Translations under genes and position numbers: made by a program
In this document: piece by piece, positions 32,596 through 43,984 of the stretch
How positions within the stretch are numbered: position 1 is the first letter of the stretch
Layout: every line of letters starts with the position of its first letter
Assembly (NCBI GenBank): GCA_009667805.1
Contig: CM019063.1
Coordinates: 352,370,942 to 352,434,941 of the forward strand
DNA from: Leptobrachium leishanense
Taxonomy: Eukaryota; Chordata; Amphibia; Anura; Megophryidae
DNA length: 64,000 nt
Direction: 5' to 3'
Notes under the pieces: model-generated
The model's input: the letters and a program-made list of their open reading frames with translations, nothing else
Databases searched by the model: none
Told to the model about the DNA's origin: nothing

Positions 32596-32785
32596 GCCGC
32601 CACCGCTGCGTTAGGCTCCCTCTGAGCGTGCGTCCGGCGGCAGGAAGCTTGGGCACTCGCCTGGGGGAGCCACGTGACCGCGATCTCACGTGGCTCCCCC
32701 AGGCGAGTGCCCAAGCTCCTTGCCGCCGGACACACGCTCAGAGGGAGCCGAACACGCGGCGGCAGCGGCGGCGGCAGGTGAGCTG
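32596..32785. repeat. GC-rich inverted repeat, ~85 bp arms
   Basis: The left arm (32596-32680: ggctccctctgagcg...cgcctgggggagccacgtga) and right arm (32687-32785) are reverse complements with few mismatches. The loop is under 10 bp. Encloses no coding sequence. Confidence 0.9.
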
Positions 32786-32968
32786 AGGCATAACATGGGG
32801 CATTCGCTCCATAAGACGCACCCACTTTTCCCCCCACTTTTGGGGGGAGAAAAGTGCGTCTTATGGAGCGAAAAATATGGTAATTTGTATCAAATTATTA
32901 TTTGTTGCGATGAGCTTATGAATTTTAGTTTTTATGTGTAAAATTCCGTTTATTAAGTTTAATACATA

Positions 32969-33714
32969 GGGCACCATTACATTCCTATCGCTAACGCTAG
33001 CACTTACCTGAGTAAGCGTTAACGTTAGCCCTGGTGGCACTAGCGCGGGCCACCCATATTACAATCCAAACATTAACGGGTTAAAAAACCCATTAGAGAT
33101 TGGAATCTTTCGCTTTTCAGTGCAAGGTTACTGTACTTTGCGCTCCCTATGCTTAACATGGGGATCGCAAAGAGTTAATTAGTGTTAGTATTACAATATA
33201 TTAACGCTAATTACCATCCGGCTGCAGTTACACGAAAGTTAACCACAGTCTGGACCTGGTGCTAATGGATTCCGCTGCTGCAGAATCCGTCAGCACCAGC
33301 CAGAAACTCCGCCTAAAAAATCAGATACTCACCTCTAATCCCACGGCGAGGACCACGGCTCCAAACGCCTCTGTCCGCCGGGAGCAGGGAGAGACTGGGA
33401 GAAAAAAGTCCCCCAGTCTGTCTCTGTGGATCACTACGCCGACCTGCCGGTTCTCGTGAGGCGAGATCCAGCAAGTCATGTGACCAGCAGCATCTACCTC
33501 AATGGAGCCCTATGGACTCCATCGAGTGGATGCTCGCGGCGGCGCTTAATGCTGCCGTGCGCATTCTGTGGCTTAGCGCCTGATTATGATGCAGGCTGCT
33601 TTTTTGGCGTCTGCATCGTAATATCACGCTAAAACGGGACGCAAAGGAGAAACAGGAGGTGCAGGTTTTTCTCCTTTGCGTTCCCGTTTTAGCGTGATGA
33701 ACGTAATGGTGCCC
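32969..33714. mobile_element. DNA transposon, TIR GGGCACCATTAC, TSD ATA
   Basis: Starts GGGCACCATTACATTCCTA and ends with the near-complement (ACGTAATGGTGCCC). ATA lies at 32966-32968 and 33715-33717. 746 bp and non-coding. Superfamily undetermined. Confidence 0.75.
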
Positions 33715-33717
33715 ATA

Positions 33718-34134
33718 GTATTCCAGCACAAAACATATGGTAGCGACTAGTTTGAATCCCTCTAAAAGGACCGGTCCCTGTTGAGGGATGCAAAGTAGCT
33801 TGTTCTCACTGAACAACCTAGTTTGCTAACATGTAAAAGGACCTTTTGACCCCTAGTGGTGAGGTCCTGCATAATGACTAAAACTAGCCTGCTCACACTG
33901 AAGCGGCTGTTTGTAAAACACCTGGAAGTGGAGGAGTGTTCAAACTAGCTTTTTCAGTGTGAACAAGCTAGTTTGCCTCCCATCTCAAGGACTTTTTAAC
34001 CCCTAGTAGTCCAGTCAAGCCGAACGGCCTTTTAACCCCTAGTAGTCCAGTCAAGCCAAAGGACCTTGTGCCTCCTGGTGATCCAGGGAAAGGAGATACA
34101 TTGCTCTCAAACTGTTGCCAACAGTGTTTACACC
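33718..34134. repeat. Degenerate tandem array, part 1
   Basis: Irregular units around 'aaggaccttttgacccctagtagtccagtcaagcc' and 'caaactagctttttcagtgtgaacaagctag'. The array continues after the hAT 2 insertion (37269-37476) and again at 38718-38888, so it is one host array cut by later insertions. Confidence 0.75.
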
Positions 34135-34142
34135 CTCTAGAT

Positions 34143-37100
34143 CAGTGTTTCTCAAGTAGTGGGTCGCGACCCAAAAGTGGGTCGTGACCAGGGGCAGACT
34201 GGGTCACAGGGCAAGTGCCCCCAGGCCACTCTAATGCCTGGGACCCGCTGATGCATTTTACCTGCAGCAGCGGGTCCCAGGCGGCACGGCTACCTCAGCC
34301 TCCCTCACCAGCAACCATGTACCGGAACTTCCCTGCTTGAAAGAAGTTCCAGCATGCAGTTGCTAGTGAGGAAAGCAGGGATAGCCCCGCCCCCTCAGCT
34401 ACAGCCGCCACACGCCGCCTGGGACCCGCTGCATCAGGTAAGATACTCTGTTATGGCAAGGTGGGGGGAATCTGTAATAGGAATGTGTGGGGCTAGACTC
34501 CATGCCTGGCAGCAGCTCTGTACTCCCAACAGGGACTGACATGTGTCTAGAGCATTCTACTACTGGCTGCCAACACCAGGAGCCACTGTGCACTGAGATA
34601 GGGAAGAAAAAGGCTGTTGGGTAGGGGGGCTCTCCATGTACATTTGATTGTGCTTTTCCCTTTCTGTTTGTTTGTCCCATTTATCTGTCCTTTTACCTAT
34701 TTATGCATCCTTCTAGAATGTACACTGAGAATTCTCAGCAGAATCACACACTGCTTCCTGATCCCGGCCTTCCTGCATACCAGGGACATGCGGTGAGGTC
34801 AGTGGCAAGGGAGGCACTGGCTAGTATCAGAGCCAGATATACACAGGTTACGTAGGTTTAGTGCTCCCCAGTGCTCCACAGGATCTGCGTCATCCACTCC
34901 AGGCAGCCAAGTGACAGCCGTGCACTGTTCCCTCAACCTGCAGGGTGAAGGTGCCACCACAGTTAACCGTCACACTGAGGCCACACCCTGAGCACAGCCC
35001 TTTGCCCACTGACTGTGCAAGACGAGGACAGTCACGACTGTGTTGCGTCAATCAATGCATGGGAGACCAGCCTCCCATAGGGAAATTTTTGAATGGCTAA
35101 AACCAATGGTGCTTTCCCATTGGTCCAAGCTATTCCATTGCTCTCAGTGTCTCTCTGAGGCACTGAAGAGCATAGGTTCAGGAAGTAGGCAGCGCCAGAT
35201 GCAGACTTCTGAATCTCTTGGCCAGCTTGAGTTTACGCGATTAGCGTAGTGTTCAGCTACGCAAATTGCGTAGGCTCAGGGAGGGCAGGCTGCCGCTGCT
35301 GTGAAGAAATAATGCACGCAGCGGCAAAGACAGGCGGCAGGGGAGCGTGGAGCAGGTGAGTTTTTTAAGTTTTTTTTATAAAATGTTATTATTCGGGGGC
35401 GTGGCCAGCTACTCGAGAGAGAGAGAGAGGACGTGTCTCGCCGAAGCTCCGCATGTCCTCTATTATACTGGGGATCCTAGCTGATTTTTTAAGAGGAGAT
35501 TGCTCATTGTATGATCCCCGAGAAGCTGGCCATTGGTACCGCGCAGTATGGAGCCCGCTTGGTTACCCCCTCCGGACCAAAGAGACCCCTCTGATGGTTG
35601 CTGCCTCGTGGCGGCATAGGCCATCTTGCGGCCTGCTACGTGGCTCTGTTGGCGTCTGACCTCCCTGGTCCTACCACCTTGTCCCGGACTCTGAATATCC
35701 TACCGGTTGTGGAGATGGAGGGCTCACGTCTCCTGGCCGACTTTGCTGCCCTGTGGGGGGCATGGACAGACCTGGGGAACGCCGGAGTGGCAGATCGGCA
35801 TTCCTAGTAGGAGGTGAGGATGCCATGACCTGCGGCCTGGACGCATGCCTGCAACTGCTGGAAACGGAGGACGATGAGGCCCCGCATACCAGGGGGATTT
35901 GGCACCGGATGCTGGCGACGCTGAGAGGCTGCTGTGAGATGGAGACCCTGGGGGCGAGGGAGCTGGGGGCTACCTCAGAACTGGCTACTGCTGGAGGCAT
36001 CGATGGCGGTGACTTGGAAGGGGTGCCGACCCGGATGTCATGACCACCTAAGCTGTCCCTGGCTCCGAATGCTGGCGTTGTGGAGGAGACCTGCGTGCAT
36101 CAGTGGGTAGCTCTGCTGGCGGTTCCCACCGTAAGGTCTGTGATGGATGATTTCCCCAGGCAGGTCGTGAGGATGATTCAGATGTGGTCGAAGAGATTCC
36201 ACATGGCCCTGCCACACGCTAGTGGCGTAGGAGTTAGCAGAGCGGCGCGTGCCTTGCGAGGACCTGATGACCTTTTCTGTGGCTCTAAGCTGGTGGTAAC
36301 CAGATACCTCGGCCTAGTGATATCGATGAGGGCTGTGAGACCTGGCCTGCCTTGCAGCGCTCTGTCTGCTGTATTAGAAATCCCATTCCGGGACAACGGC
36401 TGAGGAGATCCTTTCACTGTATTTTTTGTTTTTTCTTTAGCTGCCCTTTCCGCTGATTATTCTGCCCTCTCCTGGTGTCCCCACCCTCCCTCCCATCTGC
36501 AGAGTGCTTTTTCGTTTCTTTTATGTGAAGTGATTTGTGAAGACGCACTCCCCCTTCAGCTGAGACCCCCCTTTGTAATGACACTTGACTCTTCTGTTTT
36601 TTTTTTTTTTTCTTTTTTCTGTCCCCCCCCGATTTTTCCTGATGCACCATCTCTGAGGTCTCTTTATTTTTCTTCTTAGCAGTCTTAAGACGACCTCTGT
36701 CGTTCCTCATTTTACTTTTATATGCTGTCTGCAACGTTATGCATAGTTGTTTTTGTTCTTTCTCTCTCTACGTGCTTTATTTGACCCTTTGTGGCCCTGC
36801 GAGGCCTTTATTTCCAGTTTGCTGTCTTGCTGACAATATTACAAAATAAAAACTTGTAAATTTAAAAAAAATATATATATATTATTCATTCAGTAGTGAT
36901 TTAAATTAGAGTTGCTTTGTCTACCATCACCCCAGACTTTGAGACACTTATTACGAGCAAGAGGCATCTCCAGTTTTCCAATAAGTTCTAATTAATTTCA
37001 TATGATTCAATTACAGTTTATTTTATTGGGTTTTCGCCTCAACAGCATTTTCATTTTCACTAGTGCTGTGATTCTACACTATCCATTTTGGAAAGAATCC

Positions 37101-37260
37101 ATGTTTGTTTACAAAATTGTTTAAAAATTGCATTCATTGTAGAATATTGTACACGTTTTGAGGAATAAATTCTAAGGTTTCAGAATTTCAATTATTTTTG
37201 GGTCGCGACTTGACCAAGGACAATTGTGGGTCCTGAGGGTCCACAGGTTGAGAACCACTG
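34143..37260. mobile_element. hAT element 2, same family as hAT 1
   Basis: Ends CAGTGTTTCTCAAG and TTGAGAACCACTG with near-identical 8 bp flanks CTCTAGAT (34135-34142) and CTCTAGAA (37261-37268). Internal sequence aligns with hAT 1 but lacks the nested hAT. It carries its own insertion, an L1-like element at 35395-36881. Confidence 0.9.
35395..36881 (+). mobile_element. Non-autonomous L1-like element in hAT 2
   Basis: Starts GGGGGCGTGGCC, as does the minus-strand element ending at 29310, and ends 'aaaataaaaacttgtaaattt' plus an A-rich tail and (TA)n. TTATTC at 35389-35394 and 36882-36887 is the probable duplication. The hAT 1 sequence (near 17570) shows the uninterrupted site. No ORF1 or ORF2 motif is recognisable in its frames. 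Confidence 0.75.
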
Positions 37261-37268
37261 CTCTAGAA

Positions 37269-37476
37269 GGACCTTTTTCAAGGAGTGTTCAAACTAGCTA
37301 TTTCAGTGTGAACAAGCTACTTTGCATCCCCTCTCAAGGACCTTTTGCGCCCCTAGTAGTCCAGTCAAGCCAAAGGACCTTGTGCCTCCTGGTGATCCAG
37401 GGAAAGGAGAGACATTGCTCTCAAACAGTTGCCAGAAGTTTTTATCCCCTAGAAGGACCTTCTGGCCCTAGTAGTC
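37269..37476. repeat. Degenerate tandem array, part 2
   Basis: Continues the units seen at 33718-34134, including 'ccaaaggaccttgtgcctcctggtgatccaggg' nearly unchanged. Confidence 0.75.
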
Positions 37477-37487
37477 TAGTCTAGAGG

Positions 37488-37674
37488 TGTTATGCAGAAA
37501 AAGAATCCATAAAGCGTATCCAACAGTGCAGTAATCAGTAAAATTAGCAAATGAGGGCTGTAAATTTGCCGTGTGCCAATAATAAAGCAGTGACAGAATC
37601 AATGTATCTGATAATACCACTTAATTTAATAGGAATTTACAATATCGCGCCGGCACTGTTGCACCCTCTTTTTA
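37488..37674. mobile_element. 187 bp retroposon-like insertion, TSD TAGTCTAGAGG
   Basis: An 11 bp duplication lies at 37477-37487 and 37675-37685. The insert starts 'tgttatgcag' and ends 'ctctttttata'. Duplications of this length point to LINE-mediated insertion. The sequence itself is not one I recognise. Confidence 0.7.
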
Positions 37675-37850
37675 TAGTCTAGAGGCGTGCATGGCTAAAA
37701 CATTTGTTCCGTTATGGCTGAATAAAGGTTTGTCCGAAATGGCATTCATTCAACTACTATTTTGTTTCATAGTTTTGGATCGACTCGGTTTGCAAAAAAA
37801 ATCAATAAATGCTGCCTAAGTGGTGTTAGATTAGGGTTATGAGCCTTAAC

Positions 37851-38717
37851 GTAACGTAACGCTGCCACACGAGTAGCGGAGTTGAGATCCTTGAGGGCAA
37901 AAGTAACACAAAAGGTTCATAAACTACAGACTGTAACTTAATAGCCAAGGAGACACAAGGGCTAACTGAATTGCCTCTAGGCTCTGAAGGTTTCGAGACC
38001 ACCAGATTACCTAGGACACGCTCAGAAACATGATACGTGGGACGACAGTCCATGATGTATTCAAGGTGCAGGGCAGTGAAAAGAAATGCAGAAACAGTAT
38101 GGACTGGTTTGAAATTGCAGATAGTAGATACCTGGCTAATACCAGAAGGTACTGACTTGCATATAAGGTTGTTCTCACGAGTATATCCAGAGATGCGATT
38201 AGAAATAACAAACAGCAGAAATAAACAATCTTTCTTAATCGCGGTTTTCACATGAACATTAACATGAGCTGTACGTTGGGTAACAGTACCTCGAAAGGTC
38301 ACAAGCGATACCCCAAGACGAGATGGGACAGAACCCAGACAGCGAGCAATAAACCCAGCGGCAAGCATAGGGTTAAATTGCCGACGGTCACAGACAGCGA
38401 TATACAAACGCGCAGATAGAGTGGTCAAAGTACAAGCCGGGTCAATTAACAGGAGCAGGAATCGCATACAGAAATGGGTCGGTAACAGGATATCAATGTA
38501 GGAATAAACTTAGCGCTGCTGGAATCAAACTCCACGTCAGGGTGACGAGGCAACTCCTCTCACCCTGTTTTAAACCCGGCGGCTCCTTGTGATCACACCA
38601 GGCCCTGCCCCCTCAGATGCCAATCTGCCATCAGGAAGTGCTGGCAACCGACCAGCCAGCGGCACACCACCATGCCCAGACCCCCCAGAGAACACAACAG
38701 GGGCAGAGGATGTAACA
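37851..38717 (-). mobile_element. Diverged solo LTR of gypsy family G2
   Basis: The minus strand aligns with the G2 LTRs at 38889 and 42869 but is much more diverged. Shared features are the order 'gtttaaaacagggtg...gaggagttgcctcgtc' and the NPML/FNPML coding region. The right end ATGTAACA is clear; the left end is blurred by 'aacgtaacgtaacg'. No duplication found. A 213-codon open frame (37826-38467) corresponds to the LTR frame of the other copies. Confidence 0.75.
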
Positions 38718-38888
38718 GCACCTTTTGCTCCAGTGAAGTCCAGCTAAAACACCTTTTGCTTTCTAGTACTGAAGTCCAGCTATAAGACCTCTTGTGCCCT
38801 AGTAGTGAAGTACAACTAAAGCACCTCTTTCTCCCCAGTAGTGAAGTCCAGCTAAAGCACCCTTTGTCCCCTAGTAATCGTGTCCTGC
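38718..38888. repeat. Degenerate tandem array, part 3
   Basis: Units of about 45 bp ('agtgaagtccagctaaagcacctctttctcccctagta') continue the array up to the gypsy element's CCTGC duplication. Confidence 0.75.
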
Positions 38889-39788
38889 TGTCATATCCTC
38901 AGCACCTGCGGTGCTGCCTGGGGGGTCTGGGCAAGATCCTGTGCCAAGAGCTGGCCGAATGCCAGCACCGGGGAATGGCTGAGCGTCATCTGAGGGGGCG
39001 GGGCCTGGCATGGTCACGAGGAGCTGCCGGGTTTAAAACAGGGCGCGAGGAGTTGCCTCGTTGCCCTGTCGTGGAGTCTGTTTCCAGCATCGCTAAACTA
39101 ATTCTGTCTATTGATTCTGTTGCCAACCCATTTCTGGATACGATCCCTGCTCCTGATTTTTGACCCGGCTTGTTTTTGACCATTCTAATTGCTGCTCGAT
39201 TGCGATCGCCTGTGTTGTACTTTGGCGGTTTAACCCAATGTTTGCCGCTAGGGTGTTTACATGTTACGGGGGTGTTGTCCCTTCTCGTTTTGGGGTATCG
39301 TCTGTGGCCGCATTAGGTTCATATATCCAACCCTGGGCTCATGTTTCTTTGCCACACACTTATGTGAAAACTGCGATCGAAAGGTACTGTTTATATTCAG
39401 TCAATGTTCAGTGTGCTCTCACCGCCAACTATACTCGATACTGTACCAGCGATAGACTCCTATGTGTAGCTGTTGCCTCTGAATATCATAAGGTACTGTT
39501 GACCTGCTCCAGATTATCAGAAAACGTTAAATCTGCACATTTCCTGACTGCCCTGCAGACAGTCCACACAATTCACCAACTGTCTGATGTATCTTTGTGT
39601 TTCTGAACGTGCTCTAATTTGTCTATTGGTCTCGAAACCTTTAGTGCTTAGTAGCAACTCAGTTGTACGCTCATCCTCCCTGCCTCAAGTGTATAAGTCC
39701 AAGCAGTGTATAAACGGCAAACAGATTTATCAGTCCTTAAAGAGCTCAAGTTCGCTACTTCTTGGTGGGTGCTACTATGCCCGTTACA
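38889..39788 (+). repeat. 5' LTR of gypsy G2
   Basis: Starts TGTCATATCCTCAG and ends CCCGTTACA. Contains open frames 38972-39163 and 39160-39606 on the plus strand. The second starts at TTG, not ATG, and lies in the frame that is open in every G2 LTR copy in the window. Confidence 0.95.
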
Positions 39789-39805
39789 TCACAACAGGGC
39801 CTGAT

Positions 39806-40739
39806 ATGGATCCGACTGATTTATCTGTATTAATGTCTAAGCTGGGTGACATCATAACTAAGCAAGAAGAGCAAGACCATCGCATGGATCAATTTGCTCA
39901 GGCTTTGGGCCTAGTCATGAAACAATTGGGTCAGGCCTCTCTGCCTCCTTCCCCTGTCGTTGGCTTGTCCTCTCAAGCAGTATCTGTTTCCTCTATGGTT
40001 GCTACTGGAGTAGCTCATGTCAGTTTAAAGACTCCTACGTGCTTTAAAGGGAGTTTGGGTTCATGCAGAGGGTTTATAACCCAAATCGAAATTATGTTTG
40101 ACTTAATCCAAGTATGTGTCCCACAGATAGAGCTAAAGTGGGTTACGTTATTAACCACCTAACCGAGAAAGCTCTGCTGTGGGCAAACCCCTGTGGGAAC
40201 TAAAGAAACCTGTGGTTTATAATTATGCTGAGTTTATGGCTGCATTATGACACACGTTTGACCCCGCTAGAAGGGCAACAGGGGCAGCTAGGGTGCTATG
40301 GCGTATATCCCAGGGCAACTGCCGAGTTGCAGAATAAGCAATAGAGTTCAAAACAGTAGCAGCAGAATTGTCATGGCCAAATGATGTGCTTGTTACCGCG
40401 TTTCTCGAAGGAATTTCAGAGAATATAATGCATGAATTAGCACCTATGGTATTACCTGAGGAGCTAGAGGATCTGGTGGATTACTGTATAGCTCTCGATG
40501 ATCAGATGCGTGACAGGAGGTCTGGTCATAGCAAGGCTCATAAACCATCTCAAGGGGCCTGTTCTATTTTTAGGTCTACTCATGCTGTCTCTCCTCCCAG
40601 GCCTGTACCCACTGAACCAGAGCCTATGATCTTAGGTCGTTCTGGTATATCAGGAGAGGAGAGACAATATCGCCTCAGAGAGTGGCTATGCCTCTATTGT
40701 GCTGACAGAGGGCATTTTTGTTTACAATGCCCCAAGTGA
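39806..40739 (+). pseudogene. gag: gag of gypsy G2
   Basis: ATG at 39806 gives MDPTDLSVLMSKLGDIIT, a helical N-terminus typical of sushi-type Gag. It is followed by capsid-like sequence, a frameshift near 40162, and a second block at 40368-40739. That block ends in the CCHC knuckle CLYCADRGHFCLQC. The break and stops make it non-functional. Confidence 0.8.
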
Positions 40740-40813
40740 CCAAAAAGATATAATGTGTCGGGATACGAGCAAGCCTAGAATCCCCTGAGAGACAGGTTCT
40801 GGGTACTACTACT

Positions 40814-41410
40814 GTGTCTCTCGTATCAAGTAAAAAGAGAAAGAAGAGATCTCTTAGGGGTCATGTCTATCCGCTTTCACAAAAAGAGAACGATATCATG
40901 GAGGAGTACATTAAGGAGAACCTAGCTAAAGGGTTCATTCGTCGTTCTTCCTCTCCTGCGGGAGCAGGATTCTTTTTCTTATCAAAAAAGGAAGGGGATT
41001 TAAGACCTTGCATTGATTATAGAGGATTGAACAGAATCACTATACGTAATGCCTATCCCATCCCACTTAAATCCGAGTTATTTGACCGTTTGAGAGGTGC
41101 CAAGATATACACCAAATTGGTTCGTGGTGCATGCAACGTGGTAAGGGTCAATCAAGACCATGAATGGAAGACCGCTTTTAATACCAGGAGCGGCCATTAT
41201 GAATATCTGGTTATGCCATTTGGCTCGTGCAATTCACCAGCACTCTTCCAAGACTTTATAAATTATGTCCTGAGGGATTTTTTGCAAGTCTTCGTAATCG
41301 TGCATTTAGATGATATCTTAATTTATTCTCCAGATGTTGAGACACACCATGTCCATGTGCGTACTGTGTTGCAAAGGTTGTTGGAGAATAAGTTGTACTG
41401 CATGTTATAA
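40814..41410 (+). pseudogene. pol: Reverse transcriptase of gypsy G2
   Basis: Reads [24 protein letters not shown], then NAYPIPL and a motif A region altered to [13 protein letters not shown], where the family has LDLRGAYN. It continues with [17 protein letters not shown] and [10 protein letters not shown], with His for the Tyr of YLDD. It stops at 41410 after LYCML. Protease is absent: the zinc knuckle and the RT start are only about 100 bp apart, so an internal deletion removed it. Catalytic residues of motif A are lost. Confidence 0.88.
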
Positions 41411-41419
41411 AAATGTCTG

Positions 41420-42053
41420 TTCGACATAACTTAAGTTCATTTTCTGGGTTACATCATTACACCTGAGGTGTTTGAGATTGACCCAAAAAAGTTGTCTGCC
41501 ATCAAGGAATGGCCACTACATCAGGGCTGAAAAGCTATACAGAGATTCCTTGGTTTCACAAACTACTATAGAAGGTTCATCAAGGGATTCTCTTCCGTTG
41601 TGTCTCCAATCACTGCCATGACCAAGAAGGGTGCCCAAAATCAGGTCTGGAATGACCAAGCTATGCAGGCATTTCAGTCACTTAAGGAGGCATTCGTCTC
41701 GGCACCTATCCTACGGCATCCAGAGCCAGGCTTACCATTTCAACTGGAGGTCGATGCGTCCGAGATAGGAATTGGTGCAGTTCTGTCTCAAAGAGTGAGT
41801 CCTGAGGGACCGGTACATCCTTTGGGTTTTTCTCCAGGAAAATTAAACCTGCAGAGAAAAATTATGACATAGGGAACAGAGAGTTACTAGCAGTTATAGC
41901 AACCCTCAAAGAATGGCGCTATTTGCTTGAAGGTACGAAAAATCCCGTGATAATAATAACAGATCATAAGAATCTTATTTACATGGGAGACGCGAAACGT
42001 TTGAATTCCAGACAGGCCCGGTGGTCGTTGTTCCTGTCCAGTTTCAATTGAGT
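41420..42053 (+). pseudogene. pol: RNase H region of gypsy G2
   Basis: Frames across 41420-41600 hold the thumb/connection ([15 protein letters not shown]). 41600-41872 gives [35 protein letters not shown] (catalytic Asp region) and [10 protein letters not shown]. After a shift it continues as [20 protein letters not shown] and [11 protein letters not shown]. The block ends near 42053, where sequence jumps to the C-terminal half of integrase. Confidence 0.8.
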
Positions 42054-42766
42054 TTCTCCTCGGCTTATCACCCACAGACGAATGGGGCCGCAGAGAGAGC
42101 CAACCAGAGTGTCGAACAATACTTGCGGTGTTTTGTGTCAGAAAAGCAAAGTAAATGGGCAGACCTGTTACCCTGGGCTGAGGTTGCACTGAACAACTCA
42201 GTGAGTGAACCTACAGGTCACTCACCTTTCCATACAGTTTATGGTTATGATCCTCCCATGCTTCCCTCCATATTCCAAGGCCTTGCCAGCCTTGGGCGAA
42301 CATCTGAATAACCTGAAAGAGACATGGGAGAGGGTTTAGGAAATCATGGAGGTCAATATTCAAAAGCAAAAAAATAAAAGCTGCCAGTTGTAGAGGTCCT
42401 GCACCGGTGTATACGGTTGGGGACAAGGTATGGCTGTCAACTAGAAACATAAAATTGTTGGTGCCGTCCATGAAGATGGCTCCCAGGTTTATTGGTCCTT
42501 ATAAAGTCATAAGACGTATCAATCCTGTTTCCTATGCCTTAGCTTTACCCCCATATCTACGTATTCATAACGTATTTCATGTTAGCCTCTTGAAACCTTT
42601 TACCTGTAATAGGTATACTAGAGTCACTGCTCCGCCGCCGCCGATCAAATCGCAGGGTGAGGAGGAGTATGAAGTTCGTGCCATCTTGAGGTCCCATGTG
42701 GTCCGTGGTGTCCTTCAGTACCTGGTAGATTGGGAGGGTTATGGGCCTGAGGATCGTTCCTGACTC
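42040..42766 (+). pseudogene. pol: Integrase C-terminal half and chromodomain of gypsy G2
   Basis: Begins within the integrase core at FSSAYHPQTNGAAERANQ, which carries the third catalytic residue (Glu). It continues through WADLLPWAEVALNNS, PFHTVYGYDP, a [11 protein letters not shown] (GPY/F-type) region and [12 protein letters not shown]. It ends with [32 protein letters not shown], cited here by its ends at about 42661-42760. The last part matches a chromodomain, the mark of chromoviruses. The HHCC finger and the first two catalytic Asp are deleted. Confidence 0.85.
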
Positions 42767-42868
42767 CCGGCCAGCGAAGTCCATGTGCTTCGTCTGGTTC
42801 GCCAATTCCATTCGGCCCATCCTTCTGCGCCTGGTGGTCGTTCTGAGTCTGACCGTCAGGGGGGGTTC

Positions 42869-43773
42869 TGTCATATCCTCAGCCCCTGCTGTGCTGCCTG
42901 GGGGGTCTGGGCAAGGTCCTGTGCCAAGAGCTGGCCGAATGCCAGCACCGGGGAATGGCCAAGCGGCATCCAAGGTGGCGGGGCCTGGCGTGGTCACGAG
43001 GAGCCGCCGGGTTTAAAACAGGGCGCGAGGAGTTGCCTCGTCGCCCTGTCGTGGAGTCTGTTTCCTGCATCGCTAAGCTAATTCTGTCTATTGATTCTGT
43101 TGCCAACCCATTTCTGGATACAATCCCTGCTCCTGATTTTTGACCCGGCTTGTTTTTGACCATTCTAATTGCTGCTCGATTGCGATCGCCTGTTTTGTAC
43201 TTTGGTGGTTTAACCCCATGTTGGCCGCTAGGGTGTTTACACATTACGGGGGTGTTGTCCCTTCTCGTTTTGGGGTATCGTCTGTGGCCACATTAGGTTC
43301 CTATACCCAACCCAGGGCTCATGTTTCTTTGCCACACACTTATGTGAAAACTGCGATCGAAAGGTACTGTTTATATTCAGCCAATGTTCAATGTTGTCTC
43401 ACCGCCAACTATACTCGATACTGTACCATCGATAGACCCCTATGTGTAGCTGTTGCCTCTGAATATCATAAGGTACCGTTGACATGCTAAAGATTATCAG
43501 AAAACGTTAAATCTGCACATTTCCTGGCTGCCCTGCAGTCCACACAATTCACCAACTGTCTGATGTATCTTTGTGTTTCTGAACGTGCTCTAAGTTGTCT
43601 ATCGGTCTCTAATCCTTTAGTGCTTAGTAGCAACTCAGTTGTTTGCTCATCCTCCCTGCCTCGAGTGTATAAGTCTGTGTATACCAAGCAGTGTATAAAC
43701 GGCAAACAGATTTATCAGTCCTTAAAGATCTCAACTTCGCTACTCCTTGGTGGACGCTACTATGCCTGTTACA
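42869..43773 (+). repeat. 3' LTR of gypsy G2
   Basis: Matches the 5' LTR; ends CCTGTTACA before the CCTGC duplication. The LTR open frame is broken by a TAA near 43488 but is otherwise retained through 43490 and 43563-43773. Confidence 0.95.
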
Positions 43774-43778
43774 CCTGC

Positions 43779-43984
43779 ACAGGGAAAGGAGCTAGACTGG
43801 TCACACAGTTGCATCTTGTTCATTAATCATAGACGGATATTTTCAATTGCGAGTGTATAAAAGTGGAATATTTATTGAAACACACAAACCATACTTATAC
43901 ATTGTCAAAAATATGTATTCACACCCCAAGAAGGGTGTGACGTACTGTCCGCCACTGTATTTTAATTTAGTTTAATTTCATTAT
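43779..43984. other. Spacer between gypsy G2 and the hammerhead repeats
   Basis: AT-rich; no gene or repeat recognised apart from 'cacaccccaagaagggtgtg', a small hairpin near 43922. Confidence 0.5.

Larger units (their letters stand above)
31928..32880. mobile_element. DNA transposon MITE with TA target site
   Basis: Ends are CCGTATTTTTCGCTCCATAA and, inverted, CCATATTTTTCGCTCCATAA, flanked by TA at 31926-31927 and 32881-32882. A TA duplication suits a Tc1/mariner-type element, though the superfamily is not proven. 953 bp, filled by a minisatellite and a large inverted repeat. No transposase. Confidence 0.82.
38889..43773 (+). mobile_element. Ty3/gypsy chromovirus-type element G2, internally deleted, TSD CCTGC
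   Basis: LTRs of 900 and 905 bp (38889-39788, 42869-43773) with CCTGC at 38884-38888 and 43774-43778. A polypurine tract (cagggggggttc) precedes the right LTR. The domain order is gag, reverse transcriptase, RNase H, integrase and chromodomain. Protease and the N-terminal half of integrase are missing, and several frameshifts are present. The LTRs differ at several percent of sites, so it is older than the element at 46-54 kb. Confidence 0.95.

Noticed and set aside
32047..32786. Open frames of 139-192 codons (MPQHMDMPQ, YAPAHGYAP)
   Set aside because: Produced by an 18 bp minisatellite with no stops in any frame.
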